DNA of 64,000 bases from an uncultured Bacteroidaceae bacterium. Its GTDB lineage: Bacteria; Bacteroidota; Bacteroidia; Bacteroidales; Bacteroidaceae. Location: contig CAJODY010000001.1 in the NCBI GenBank assembly GCA_905233285.1, forward strand, positions 62,001-126,000, in the 5' to 3' direction. A program made the translations under genes and the position numbers. This document shows, piece by piece, positions 7,309 to 15,664 of this stretch; the first letter of the stretch is position 1; each line of letters opens with the position of its first letter. A model generated the notes under the pieces. The model saw nothing but the letters and a program-made list of their open reading frames with translations. It did not search any database and had not been told where the DNA came from.

Positions 7309-8085
7309 ATGAATAAGAAAGACGAAAACCTTTTCAAGCGGTTCTTGCAGATTCACGGCATGAACACGATGTTTGCTGGAATGTATAACCAGTATAAGTA
7401 CGAAGACAACCCTGAGACTGTTCAGGAGTTCTTGGCACAAGTGCCTCGAAACTTGGCTATCGCCTATGCCTTTGACGTAACACAAATCAGCCCTGAGAAT
7501 CCTCATGGGGCAAAGTTCTGGAACGACCTCGATCAGCAATGGCGAACATTCATCAACAAAAGTGATGTACGGAAGAGTTTTGAGGTTCCAGAAATGGAAC
7601 GTCAGGAGAGAGCCGTCAAAAGAGAGGAAAAAGCACAGAGACAGGAATCCCTCATGGCTAACAACTGGTCTGGTTTGGACTTGCTCAATGTCGATGTCAA
7701 TAACGTGCGTAAGGTTGCAATGCCAGACGAGAACGAAGTCCGCATCAATAATAATAATAAGAAGAATGTATGCGTCCTCAATGCCAATCTTGTTCAGATA
7801 CTCGACAATGCTGGCTTTGACACGATGGCAGTCAATGTTGACCGCAATACGAACAGAATGGTATTGGTGTTCGGAACAAATCTGAAGTTCAATGTATCGA
7901 AGTACAGTACCGATGTGAAGTGCATCAACTCAAAGTCATTCATTGAGTCTCTGGAAAAGTATCTTGAAATAAAGTTCAACCCGGAAATGCACTATTACAT
8001 AAAGATTGCACAGAGAGTTTGGAACAACACCCATACACAGTTTGCAATAGTTCTGTCTCAACGATTCACGGCAAAAGAACGATAA
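7309..8085 (+). CDS. Hypothetical phage protein, 258 aa
   Basis: Not recognised. The N-terminal ~90 residues are helical (FKRFLQIHGMNTMFAGMYNQYKY), residues ~95-125 are a charged coiled-coil-like linker (MERQERAVKREEKAQRQE), and a run of asparagines precedes a mixed alpha/beta C-terminal half with alternating hydrophobics (VCVLNANLVQILDNAG). It follows the beta-repeat gene by 9 nt and the next gene by 3 nt, so it is within the operon. No signal peptide or membrane segment. Confidence 0.75.
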   Translation: MNKKDENLFKRFLQIHGMNTMFAGMYNQYKYEDNPETVQEFLAQVPRNLAIAYAFDVTQISPENPHGAKFWNDLDQQWRTFINKSDVRKSFEVPEMERQERAVKREEKAQRQESLMANNWSGLDLLNVDVNNVRKVAMPDENEVRINNNNKKNVCVLNANLVQILDNAGFDTMAVNVDRNTNRMVLVFGTNLKFNVSKYSTDVKCINSKSFIESLEKYLEIKFNPEMHYYIKIAQRVWNNTHTQFAIVLSQRFTAKER

Positions 8086-8088
8086 GGT

Positions 8089-8421
8089 ATGATAATCAAG
8101 CCGACTTACGAAAAGTCCTATCTGATTAGGTTCAGTCGTGGAAAGGACGTACAGACTACAGAAGTTGTTGATGCAACAGCAGAAGATGTCCGAGTCCTGA
8201 TCTGCAACGCTCTCAAAGGACACTTCGCCCATCCACAGGCAAAGGTAGCGGCTACGAAGATAGTAGTTCTGGAAGTTGACCATGTTCGCAAAAAGTCAAG
8301 CATCAGCAAGTTCATCTATCAAAATAAAGAACGTGTCATTGAGAAAGACTTTGCACTGGTCTTCAACCTCAGTCCGAGACAGGTCAGAATAGAAATTGAA
8401 AAAGCGATAAGACAATGTTAG
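8089..8421 (+). CDS. Hypothetical phage protein, 110 aa
   Basis: A small basic alpha/beta protein with no recognised family. It begins MIIKPTYEKSYLIRFSRGKDV, alternates strands and helices, and is Lys/Arg/Val-rich at the C-terminus, which could suit nucleic-acid binding. Its stop codon overlaps the start of the downstream nuclease-like gene, so the two are likely coupled. Confidence 0.7.
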   Translation: MIIKPTYEKSYLIRFSRGKDVQTTEVVDATAEDVRVLICNALKGHFAHPQAKVAATKIVVLEVDHVRKKSSISKFIYQNKERVIEKDFALVFNLSPRQVRIEIEKAIRQC

Positions 8422-9002
8422 ATACAACACTTACAATAGAGCAGATACAGTCCAGACTCGCACACATTGACAACTTCAATCTGCGTCGGAATATCGTAGT
8501 GCCGAATGTGTCATGGGGGCTTCTGAGTTACGAGGCTGATTTTGTCTCTCTGTCAAAGTCTGGCTATCTGACTGAAGTCGAAATCAAACGGTCGTGGGAA
8601 GACTTTCAAAAAGACTTCAAGAAAGACCACAAGCATGATGATCCTCGCGTCGCTTATTTCTATTATTGTGTGCCAAAGTCTATCGCTTGCAGGGTGCTGC
8701 ATACTTTGTATGTCGTAGAACCATCTGAGAATAATTTCCGTAAATACAAAATCACGGGTATCAAAGATGGTGTTCCTGCAAATGTCGGTCTCATATCTTA
8801 TGATAACCATGACTGGCAAGGTAACGAATGTGACTGGATAGGCATTGACTTTGTGACAATGGCAGGACGAAGAAAGTGGGCGTGTAAACTCACAGACCAG
8901 GAACAACTAAAACTTGCTCACTTGGGCTGCATGAGACTCTGGGATTTGAAGAAAAAGATTGCGAAACTACAAGAATATGATTTGTTTAACACCAAAAAGT
9001 AA
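8415..9002 (+). CDS. PD-(D/E)XK-like nuclease (MmcB-like)
   Basis: 195 aa. The segment SYEADFVSLSKSGYLTEVEIK contains an acidic residue D42 followed by E56-x-K58, the core D...(E)xK arrangement of PD-(D/E)XK nucleases. The following RSWEDFQKDFKKDHKH resembles the EIK-x-S-x-x-DF signature of MmcB-like proteins. Family members process DNA, for example in repair; substrate here is unknown. A role in host takeover or phage DNA processing is inferred only. The start overlaps the previous stop by 7 nt. Confidence 0.65.
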   Translation: MLDTTLTIEQIQSRLAHIDNFNLRRNIVVPNVSWGLLSYEADFVSLSKSGYLTEVEIKRSWEDFQKDFKKDHKHDDPRVAYFYYCVPKSIACRVLHTLYVVEPSENNFRKYKITGIKDGVPANVGLISYDNHDWQGNECDWIGIDFVTMAGRRKWACKLTDQEQLKLAHLGCMRLWDLKKKIAKLQEYDLFNTKK

Positions 9003-9007
9003 AAGAC

Positions 9008-11128
9008 ATGGAACAATTAGAATCAAAGATGCTGCAAGAGCAGTTTGCGAAGATGTGTGCCACAGGCAAACTCTTCCGTAGTAAAGTTTCAGGCGACCAA
9101 ATCTGGGAAGCCTACATGAGAGGTTTCGGTGAAGACCCGATTTTCCGTGACCCTGAATCGTCAGTGCATAACTGTAACCAGTGTAAGCACTTCTTCCATC
9201 GTTACGGCAATATCGTTGCCATTGCTGAAGATAACTCTATTATGACGATGTACGATGGTGAGACCACCGACGAATACCGCGAGTCTTTCCGTTTGATGTC
9301 GGAACTGCTGAAGTCTGCACCTATTGAAGACGTGTTCGTAGAGACATTCACATATCTCAATCAGGCTGTTTACGCTCATGTCACAAAGAATGATGCCATG
9401 TTTGCGCTCAACCTCGACCACACCGTGAAGCGTTACACGAAAGAAGAGGCTGAAAAGTTTGGAGTTGTTAAGCCTAACGAAACCAGAACTTTCAATCACT
9501 TCTGCGTCAATGTGCCGAAACAGTTTATCTATTTCGGGAATGAGTCAGCCGATGCCGTAGCAGCCCGCAAGCGTGATGATCATAAAATCTTCAAGCGCGG
9601 TCTTGACGAGATTCCTACCGACACGCTGCAACTGGTTCTTGACCTTATCGACCAAGGCTCTCTCCTGAATGGTGACGCACATCGGTTCAAGGTAAAGGAC
9701 TTTATGCTCATGTCGAAGACTTATGCGAAACTGTCAGAGGCAGAGAAGGACAACTGGTGTTGGAAGTTTGCGAGTGATTATCCCTATGCCCGTTTCAAGA
9801 ATGAACTTATCGGTAAGTTCTGTACGGAACTGGCAGAAGGCAGGGAGTTGAACGCTGCATGTCAGGACTGGAATGTTCGCATCGACCCCAAGAACTATAT
9901 GAAGGCTACTGCACCGATAACCCGCCAGATGATTGACAATGCGAAGGCTTTCATTGCTGAAAACGGCTATGAGGATAGTTTCACCCGTCGCTGTGCAACA
10001 ATGGATGATATTCGCGTCTGTGACATTCTCCATGCCAATGTAGGTGACGGCAATATCAAGCCTGTTTCGGTACTCGACGGTCTGAAGCCGACTTCGACAC
10101 GTCACAAGCGTAGTGAGTTTGATGGCGTGGAAGTTGTGAGCATTGAGAAGTTCATGCGCGACATTTTGCCTGGTTGTTCATCGGTGGAGGTGTTCCTCCT
10201 TAACTCTCACGAAAATAACTTTGTCACGCTCACTACTCCTGTCAACAAAGACAGCAAGCCTATCTTCAAATGGGGCAACAACTTTGGTTGGACTTACAAC
10301 GGCAACCTTGCAGGAAAGTCCGAAATCAAAGAGGCTGTCAAGGCAGCAGGTGGTTTCGTAAATGCACCATTCCGATTCTCTATCATGTGGAATGAGGACG
10401 GACGTTCTATCGTTGACCTCGACGCACATGCCATTGAGCCGACTGGTACGGAAATCTACTACGGCTCGTTCAAAGGTCATAAGACCCCGGTATGTGGTGG
10501 TATGCTTGATGTTGATATGATTGCCCCAAGAGAGACAGGTGTTGAAAACATCTTCTGGGATGAACCAGAGCGTATCAAGGATGGTAAGTACCGCTTCTTC
10601 ATCGTCAATTTTGATGGTGGTCGTAACAGCGGCGCAAAGGCTGAGATTGCTTTCGGTGATGAAGTCTTCACCTATCTCGTTGACCATGAGATTACGAAGT
10701 ATAACGATGTTGACATTGCCACCGTACATATCAAGAACGGTGCAATCGACCACATTGAACAGTCGAAGTATCTGGTTGACAGCAACGCCACCTCTAAGGA
10801 GATATACGGTCTCGAAACCAACATGTTCCATAAGGTCAACTTGGTTTGCCTCTCTCCGAATCATTGGGATGGTAAGGTAGGCAACAAGCACTACTTCTTC
10901 ATGCTCGACGGGGCAAAGGCTCCTGAATCCATCCGAGGCTTCCACAACGAGTTTCTGATTCCAGAACTGCTTGAGCACCGTAAGGTGATGGAAGTTCTTG
11001 GTGCAACTCTGAAGGTTGAGTCAACTGACAAGCAACTCTCTGGTATCGGCTTCAATGCCACCGTCCGCGACGAGGTTGTACTGCGTCTGCAAGGCTCTCA
11101 TAAGCGTGTTATCAAAGTTCAATTCTGA
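9008..11128 (+). CDS. Large accessory protein with DUF2135/YfaP-like domain
   Basis: 706 aa. Residues ~1-330 are helical and not recognised; one early cysteine pair (CNQC, ~55-58) is present. Residues ~455-560 contain the pattern MWNEDGRSIVDLDAHAIEP, then IYYG, MLDVDMIAP, GVENIFWDE and DGKYRFFIVNF. These are the hallmarks of DUF2135/YfaP domains, which have an immunoglobulin-like fold and an acidic, possibly metal-binding face. The last ~150 residues are another alpha/beta region. Such domains are often found with vWA proteins, and a vWA gene is present three kilobases downstream. The specific function is unknown. Confidence 0.65.
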   Translation: MEQLESKMLQEQFAKMCATGKLFRSKVSGDQIWEAYMRGFGEDPIFRDPESSVHNCNQCKHFFHRYGNIVAIAEDNSIMTMYDGETTDEYRESFRLMSELLKSAPIEDVFVETFTYLNQAVYAHVTKNDAMFALNLDHTVKRYTKEEAEKFGVVKPNETRTFNHFCVNVPKQFIYFGNESADAVAARKRDDHKIFKRGLDEIPTDTLQLVLDLIDQGSLLNGDAHRFKVKDFMLMSKTYAKLSEAEKDNWCWKFASDYPYARFKNELIGKFCTELAEGRELNAACQDWNVRIDPKNYMKATAPITRQMIDNAKAFIAENGYEDSFTRRCATMDDIRVCDILHANVGDGNIKPVSVLDGLKPTSTRHKRSEFDGVEVVSIEKFMRDILPGCSSVEVFLLNSHENNFVTLTTPVNKDSKPIFKWGNNFGWTYNGNLAGKSEIKEAVKAAGGFVNAPFRFSIMWNEDGRSIVDLDAHAIEPTGTEIYYGSFKGHKTPVCGGMLDVDMIAPRETGVENIFWDEPERIKDGKYRFFIVNFDGGRNSGAKAEIAFGDEVFTYLVDHEITKYNDVDIATVHIKNGAIDHIEQSKYLVDSNATSKEIYGLETNMFHKVNLVCLSPNHWDGKVGNKHYFFMLDGAKAPESIRGFHNEFLIPELLEHRKVMEVLGATLKVESTDKQLSGIGFNATVRDEVVLRLQGSHKRVIKVQF

Positions 11129-11136
11129 TCAGAAAT

Positions 11137-11259
11137 GGTGTCGTGGTGGAATCGGTAAACACTAACAACAGTCTTAAATAGGATGCCACTAAATTGAGAT
11201 AGTATCATTGACTGATAAGCCCTGTGGCGGGCTTGCGACTTCGAGAATCGCCGACACCA
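11137..11259 (+). tRNA. Class II tRNA-like element (Leu-like) with an expanded anticodon arm
   Basis: Acceptor arms GGTGTCG (11137-11143) and CGACACC (11252-11258) pair perfectly with discriminator A. The D-arm GTGGAATCGGTAAACAC (11146-11162) is of the tRNA-Leu type. The T-arm GCGAC-TTCGAGA-ATCGC has one mismatch, and AGCCC/GGGCT (11218-11233) forms a long variable arm. The region expected to hold a 17-nt anticodon arm is about 55 nt. CAGTC (11170-11174 region) and GACTG (11210-11214) can close it, but no standard 7-nt anticodon loop is obvious. It may be a degenerate tRNA or a tRNA-like regulatory element inside the operon mRNA. Confidence 0.45.
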
Positions 11260-11273
11260 GTTTTTATACAACT

Positions 11274-11753
11274 ATGAGTAGAGAAGAGGTATTTGAACGT
11301 ATAGCGAATCAGGTTGGCAGACACAACGTGTCATGCAACTGTGAGAAATGCAAGCAGATGTGCCAACGCACACCATGTCTGGGGACACCCCATGACATAC
11401 TTGCTCTGATAGATGCTGGATATGCAGATAAGGTCTGTTACACGGAATGGGCTGCGGGAATCCTATTAGGTCATATCTCACAACCTATCCCGATGGTACA
11501 GATAAAAAGTACCAACAACGCCAAACATGACGGTTGCTGTGTCTTCTTCCATGATGGAAAGTGTGATCTGCATGACAACGGACTGAAGCCGACCGAGGGC
11601 AAACTTTCTCACCACGATGTTTCCATCAAAGAACTTCGGAAAGAATACAATCTTACCTACCAAGTTGCAATAGAATGGGTAAAGGAAGAGAACTTTGGAA
11701 TTATCAAGGAGATTGCAGACAAACTCTGTGACTACATGAATAAAAAGAAATAG
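11274..11753 (+). CDS. Cys-cluster protein, YkgJ-like
   Basis: The start at 11274 (MSREEVFERIANQVG) gives 159 aa; a longer reading would overlap the tRNA-like element. The cysteine clusters C21-x-C23-x2-C26-x3-C30-x4-C35, then GCCVFFHDGKCDLHD near residues 83-97 and a KPxxGK turn, resemble the zinc/iron-chelating YkgJ family. It may bind a metal or an iron-sulfur cluster. Function is unknown; it sits 14 nt after the tRNA-like element. Confidence 0.6.
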   Translation: MSREEVFERIANQVGRHNVSCNCEKCKQMCQRTPCLGTPHDILALIDAGYADKVCYTEWAAGILLGHISQPIPMVQIKSTNNAKHDGCCVFFHDGKCDLHDNGLKPTEGKLSHHDVSIKELRKEYNLTYQVAIEWVKEENFGIIKEIADKLCDYMNKKK

Positions 11754-11755
11754 TT

Positions 11756-12226
11756 ATGATATTAAAAGTAGAAATAGATTTAGAAGACCTCACCCAAGAC
11801 CTCTTCAATGATGAAGAGTATAGTCTGAAAGAAGGTGTAATATCTTCAATACGCCACGATGTCGTAATGAAGATTAAGGAAAATTGCAAAGAACAAATTC
11901 AAACACAAATTCATAGCATCGTTGAGGCGAAAGTAGGTGTTTTGATTCGTGAAACATTCTTAGAATGGTTCAAGACTGGCAAGGTGAAAATCAACAGTAA
12001 GGATGAATTGTCTTTGGATGAATACCTGACTCACTATTTCACTGAGAAAACAGGATATACTTACACTACTACAGCCAAGTCCTATGTGGAAGACTTTGCT
12101 AAGAAGTTTGCGAAAGAACTCAGAGATAGATACGACGTTGCGTTTGCTGCAATGATTGTTAGGAATCTCAAAGACCAAAAGTTACTTGCAGACGACAGAC
12201 TGGAAGAACTTGTTAAACAACAATAG
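11756..12226 (+). CDS. Hypothetical acidic helical phage protein, 156 aa
   Basis: Unrecognised. MILKVEIDLEDLTQDLF... then long amphipathic helices with Lys/Glu alternation; no Cys, no membrane segment. Starts 2 nt after the previous stop. Phage tail or structural homology is not evident. Confidence 0.65.
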   Translation: MILKVEIDLEDLTQDLFNDEEYSLKEGVISSIRHDVVMKIKENCKEQIQTQIHSIVEAKVGVLIRETFLEWFKTGKVKINSKDELSLDEYLTHYFTEKTGYTYTTTAKSYVEDFAKKFAKELRDRYDVAFAAMIVRNLKDQKLLADDRLEELVKQQ

Positions 12227-12254
12227 TTATAAAACTCTCAAAACTTTTAGGATT

Positions 12255-12674
12255 ATGGAAATTTACAAGAAAGCAGCGAAAAAGAAACTCCGTTTCTCCA
12301 CCAATCGTGGTTCTTTACCAGTCGAACAACTCTTTGACCTTCCAAAAGAGGAAATTCGCCAACTTGTGATCAAAGCCCGTGAAGCCGCCAAGAAGTCTTC
12401 CGGCGAGGTGAATGACAGCGAACTCTCGTTCCTGGACTCTCCCGCAAAGGTAAAGGCTACCGACGATGAACTGCGCTTTGAAATCCTCAAAGACATCTAT
12501 CTCACGAAGAAGACTGCCGAGGAAAAGGCTCAGAAACGTGCCGAGGTCAAGGCAAACAACAAGAAGATTCTCGAACTCATTGCCCGCAAGCAAGACGAGG
12601 CTCTGGAGAAGAAGTCTATCAAAGACTTGGAGAAACTTCTTGAGTCTGAGGACGAAGACGACGATGAAGAATAA
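12255..12674 (+). CDS. Hypothetical charged phage protein, 139 aa
   Basis: Start chosen at 12255 (MEIYKKAAKKKLRFSTNRG); upstream in-frame codons overlap the previous gene. The N-terminus is very basic and the C-terminus extremely acidic (ESEDEDDDEE), with predicted helices between. Such charge polarity is common in small DNA- or protein-binding phage proteins. No family recognised. Confidence 0.7.
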   Translation: MEIYKKAAKKKLRFSTNRGSLPVEQLFDLPKEEIRQLVIKAREAAKKSSGEVNDSELSFLDSPAKVKATDDELRFEILKDIYLTKKTAEEKAQKRAEVKANNKKILELIARKQDEALEKKSIKDLEKLLESEDEDDDEE

Positions 12675-12694
12675 CCCTTTAATATCTTACAATT

Positions 12695-13108
12695 ATGGAA
12701 GAAAAGAAAACAACGGGTATCTTAGGTACTACCCTTAAACAGACCTTCAAGCAGATTAAGGATTCGCGCATTGATTCAATGCTCGAAGACTCCGAACTGA
12801 AGTATCGCCGCATGATTGAAGACACAAGCGCAAAGATTCGTCAGTGTGACCGCGACCTCGAAGATGCCATCCTCGACATCTTACCAACCAATGCAGGACA
12901 GGGTATCAGCCCAAGTCAGTTTGATGCTGACAGACTAATGAGCACCCGTGTCAGCACCCTTATCACACGCCGTGAGCAGTCCGTCCGTCTTGGCATCCTT
13001 GTCAACGACTACGAGACGTTGTTTGGCGAATATCCAGACATGAGCAAGGTCAAACCGTACCTCCTGCCTGAATGGAAGTCCAACATCAGTAAATCCAAGG
13101 AGGGATAA
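12695..13108 (+). CDS. Hypothetical helical phage protein, 137 aa
   Basis: MEEKKTTGILGTTLKQTFKQIKDSR..., two or three long helices with a central segment (DRDLEDAILDILPTNAG) and an acidic/aromatic C-terminus. It sits 2 nt upstream of the vWA gene, so a partner role for the vWA protein is plausible but unproven. Confidence 0.65.
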   Translation: MEEKKTTGILGTTLKQTFKQIKDSRIDSMLEDSELKYRRMIEDTSAKIRQCDRDLEDAILDILPTNAGQGISPSQFDADRLMSTRVSTLITRREQSVRLGILVNDYETLFGEYPDMSKVKPYLLPEWKSNISKSKEG

Positions 13109-13110
13109 TT

Positions 13111-14007
13111 ATGGGTGGCGGTAGTTATTCTTACATGTCGGCTCACGCCCGTAGTACCGAAAGAGTGGCTGCTTATTCCGTTTTGACGGAATCTGCGGCC
13201 ATGGAACGGGCGTTCACACAGAAGCACATTGATTCAGAAATGATTATCAATGGTAAAGTCCGTGAAAGCCGTGATTCTGAGGAACACCCCAATTCGTTCC
13301 CCATCATCATTGCGCTTGACACTACTGGCAGTATGGGGCATATACCTATGGACTTAATCAAAGGCTCATTCCCTGAGATTATGAAGTCCATCATTGACGC
13401 TGGTGTTCCCGATCCGCAAGTATGTTTCATCGGTGTCGGCGACTGCTACTTTGACAATGCACCTATCCAGTGCGGGCAGTTTGAGAGCAGCGACGAACTC
13501 ATGGAGAAGTGGTTTCAGAAGGTCTATCTCGAAGGTGGTGGCGGTAATAACCCCGGTGAGAGTTACAACCTCGCATGGTATTTCGCAAGCCGACACACCG
13601 TTACTGACTCATGGGAGAAACGCCACAAGAAAGGTGTGCTGATTACTATTGGTGACGAGCCTTGTCTGGCAGAGATACCTCAGAGCAACATCGTCGGTTT
13701 GTTCGGTGATGGTACTCAGTCTGGCATACTGTCTTCTACCCTCATTGAAGAGGCAAGTGAGCAGTGGGAACTCTATCACATTCACATGGGCGACCTGCCT
13801 ATCTACAGTTCCACTATCAATAAGTGGCGCGGGCTGATTGGCAATGACCGCTTGGTTGTTCTTCCTCGAAAGAACTACAACCTTGTTCCTGTCGTTTCGT
13901 CCATTATCTGCAATGTCTATAACGAAAGTTCAAACACCGTTAGCCAGTCTAACGGCAATGCGAACAACGTTGGTGAAGTAAAACCAGAACAAAAGATAAC
14001 TCTGTGA
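13111..14007 (+). CDS. von Willebrand factor A domain protein
   Basis: 298 aa. The vWA fold is shown by the MIDAS motif D70-T-T-G-S74 in IIIALDTTGSMGHIPMDL, then a conserved hydrophobic strand FIGVGDCYFDN and LITIGDEPC later. vWA domains bind a metal ion and mediate protein-protein contacts. Lacking a signal peptide, it is probably cytoplasmic. The neighbours (the 137-aa protein, the DUF2135 protein) suggest a multi-protein assembly. Its TGA overlaps the ATG of the PurA-like gene (TGATG). Confidence 0.85.
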   Translation: MGGGSYSYMSAHARSTERVAAYSVLTESAAMERAFTQKHIDSEMIINGKVRESRDSEEHPNSFPIIIALDTTGSMGHIPMDLIKGSFPEIMKSIIDAGVPDPQVCFIGVGDCYFDNAPIQCGQFESSDELMEKWFQKVYLEGGGGNNPGESYNLAWYFASRHTVTDSWEKRHKKGVLITIGDEPCLAEIPQSNIVGLFGDGTQSGILSSTLIEEASEQWELYHIHMGDLPIYSSTINKWRGLIGNDRLVVLPRKNYNLVPVVSSIICNVYNESSNTVSQSNGNANNVGEVKPEQKITL

Positions 14008-15143
14008 TGAAGACGCAAGTAGTTCTTGGTACATTCTTCGGCGACGAAGGCAAAGGCTCTACGGTTCAATGGCTCTGCAAAGAGTCCATTGGACGTGGAG
14101 AAAAGCCTTTGGTTATCCGATACTCTGGCGGTTCACAAGCAGGACACCGTATCATCTGCAATGGCATCGAACATGTATGCAGTTCCTTTGGTGGCGGTAC
14201 TTTGCTTGGTGTTCCGACATTTCTCAATGAGAATGTGATGATCGACCCGATTTCAACTAAGATCGAGTTTGAGCAGTTGCAGAAGCAAGGTATCACACCG
14301 AAACTTTACTTACACCCCAATTTGAGTATCATTACTCACTATGACGTTGCAGCAAACCAGGCAGATAAGAAAGTCCTTTCTCATGGCTCATGTGGTGAAG
14401 GTATCTATCATACGTTCCTGCGCGGGAAAAAAGGTAGAAAACTTACCTATATTGTAGCCAATACAGACCCTGTAGAATCTTTAAACATGGTACGCTCTTA
14501 TTACGAGACTGACATGAATGAAGATTTGGATAAGAAGTTTATCGAAGCCGTTGCATGGCTAAATAAGTTTGCAGTAATCACATATCTGCCTCCAGTTGGC
14601 TATGACTGCTACATCTTTGAGGGTTCTCAAGGTCTTCTGCTTGACATGGATTGTGGATTTATGCCACATTGCACACCGTCACGGGTTGGTTTGAACGGTA
14701 TGACAGGAACTTACCTGAAGGATGCAGAGGTATTCATGGTAATGCGGGCGTATCTTACACGGCACGGAAATGGCTATAATCCATCAAGAGCCGATATGGT
14801 ACGAGAGTATTTCGATGTCGAAGAGCCGACAAATCGTGATGACGGATTCCAAGGAGTTTTCAAATATGGACTGTTTGAGGAAAATATGCTGAGACGTGTC
14901 TTTGACAGACACCACATCGACAACTGGAAAAATCAGTACGGACTTACCATCAATGGTGTTGTGACGCATCTTGATTGCCAGATTGAGGATTGTATTCCAT
15001 TCTACGATAAGAATCAGGAGTACGTAAGATACAGCGAAGATTCTTTCCTCAGAAAGTTATCGACATATTTTGATAACATCTACGGCTCTTATAGCCCAGA
15101 ACTTAGTGATGAACAATTCAAACAATTTACACCAGATTTTTAG
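14007..15143 (+). CDS. Adenylosuccinate synthetase-like enzyme (PurA/PurZ superfamily)
   Basis: 378 aa from the ATG at 14007. Superfamily motifs: N-terminal GTFFGDEGKGS (P-loop-like; D13 aligns by eye with the PurA catalytic Asp), RYSGGSQAGH (H47 at the PurA catalytic-His position), FEGSQGLLLDMDCGFMPH, THLD near the C-terminus, and a GFQGVFKYG segment where PurA has its Arg-rich aspartate loop. It is shorter than cellular PurA (~430 aa), like viral homologues. PurA makes adenylosuccinate from IMP and aspartate; phage PurZ makes the 2-aminoadenine precursor from dGMP. The substrate here is undetermined, and the retained Asp13 favours PurA-like chemistry. Neither companion Z-genome genes nor a polymerase are in the window. 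Confidence 0.8.
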   Translation: MKTQVVLGTFFGDEGKGSTVQWLCKESIGRGEKPLVIRYSGGSQAGHRIICNGIEHVCSSFGGGTLLGVPTFLNENVMIDPISTKIEFEQLQKQGITPKLYLHPNLSIITHYDVAANQADKKVLSHGSCGEGIYHTFLRGKKGRKLTYIVANTDPVESLNMVRSYYETDMNEDLDKKFIEAVAWLNKFAVITYLPPVGYDCYIFEGSQGLLLDMDCGFMPHCTPSRVGLNGMTGTYLKDAEVFMVMRAYLTRHGNGYNPSRADMVREYFDVEEPTNRDDGFQGVFKYGLFEENMLRRVFDRHHIDNWKNQYGLTINGVVTHLDCQIEDCIPFYDKNQEYVRYSEDSFLRKLSTYFDNIYGSYSPELSDEQFKQFTPDF

Positions 15144-15147
15144 AATT

Positions 15148-15393
15148 ATGAACAAAGAAGAAATTAAAAACAAAGTGAAAGACATCATCGTTGAGAAGAA
15201 TGACGTTGATGCCTCAGAAGTGACAGACACAGCAAACTTCGAGACTGATCTTGGTATGGATAGCCTCGACCGTGTAGAACTCTTGATGGAAGTCGAAAAG
15301 GAATTTTCAATAAAAATCCCTGACGATGAAGCCGAGAAAGTTTACACTCTTGCTGACTGTGTTGAACTCGTAGAGAAGCACAAGAATGGCTAA
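15148..15393 (+). CDS. Acyl carrier protein
   Basis: The start at 15148 (MNKEEIKNKVKDIIVEKND) gives 81 aa, the canonical ACP length. The phosphopantetheine attachment motif is D38-S39-L40 within DLGMDSLDRVELLMEVE. ACP carries acyl chains on a 4'-phosphopantetheine arm in fatty-acid or related synthesis. A phage copy could redirect host acyl transfer, for example to modify a protein or lipid; this is inference. It begins 4 nt after the PurA-like gene and overlaps the next gene by 8 nt. Confidence 0.9.
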   Translation: MNKEEIKNKVKDIIVEKNDVDASEVTDTANFETDLGMDSLDRVELLMEVEKEFSIKIPDDEAEKVYTLADCVELVEKHKNG

Positions 15394-15664
15394 GGTTCGG
15401 ATTCTCGCTACTGGTGAAGTGATGGACTTTGCACCAAACTCTCTCGTTGGGGTGCATCGTCCAGACACTCCAGACACGGACGTACTGGAATACTCAATCG
15501 ACGAGGTTGAAATCATAGCCGATGGAAGTTCCAGTGACCGTATAGAGTTTGCAAAGACGGCAATGCAAGCACTTCTATTACGTGGTGGCATTGCCAGCGA
15601 AAGATTGGCAAAACGCGCCTTTGAGATTGCAGATGCAATGATGAAACAATTTAATAAGGTATGA
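15386..15664 (+). CDS. Hypothetical small phage protein, 92 aa
   Basis: MAKVRILATGEVMDFAPNSLVG... with a short beta-rich N-terminal half and a helical C-terminal half rich in Ala (FAKTAMQALLLRGGIASERLAKRAFEIAD). Overlaps the ACP stop by 8 nt and the next start by 4 nt, so expression is coupled. No family recognised. Confidence 0.7.
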   Translation: MAKVRILATGEVMDFAPNSLVGVHRPDTPDTDVLEYSIDEVEIIADGSSSDRIEFAKTAMQALLLRGGIASERLAKRAFEIADAMMKQFNKV

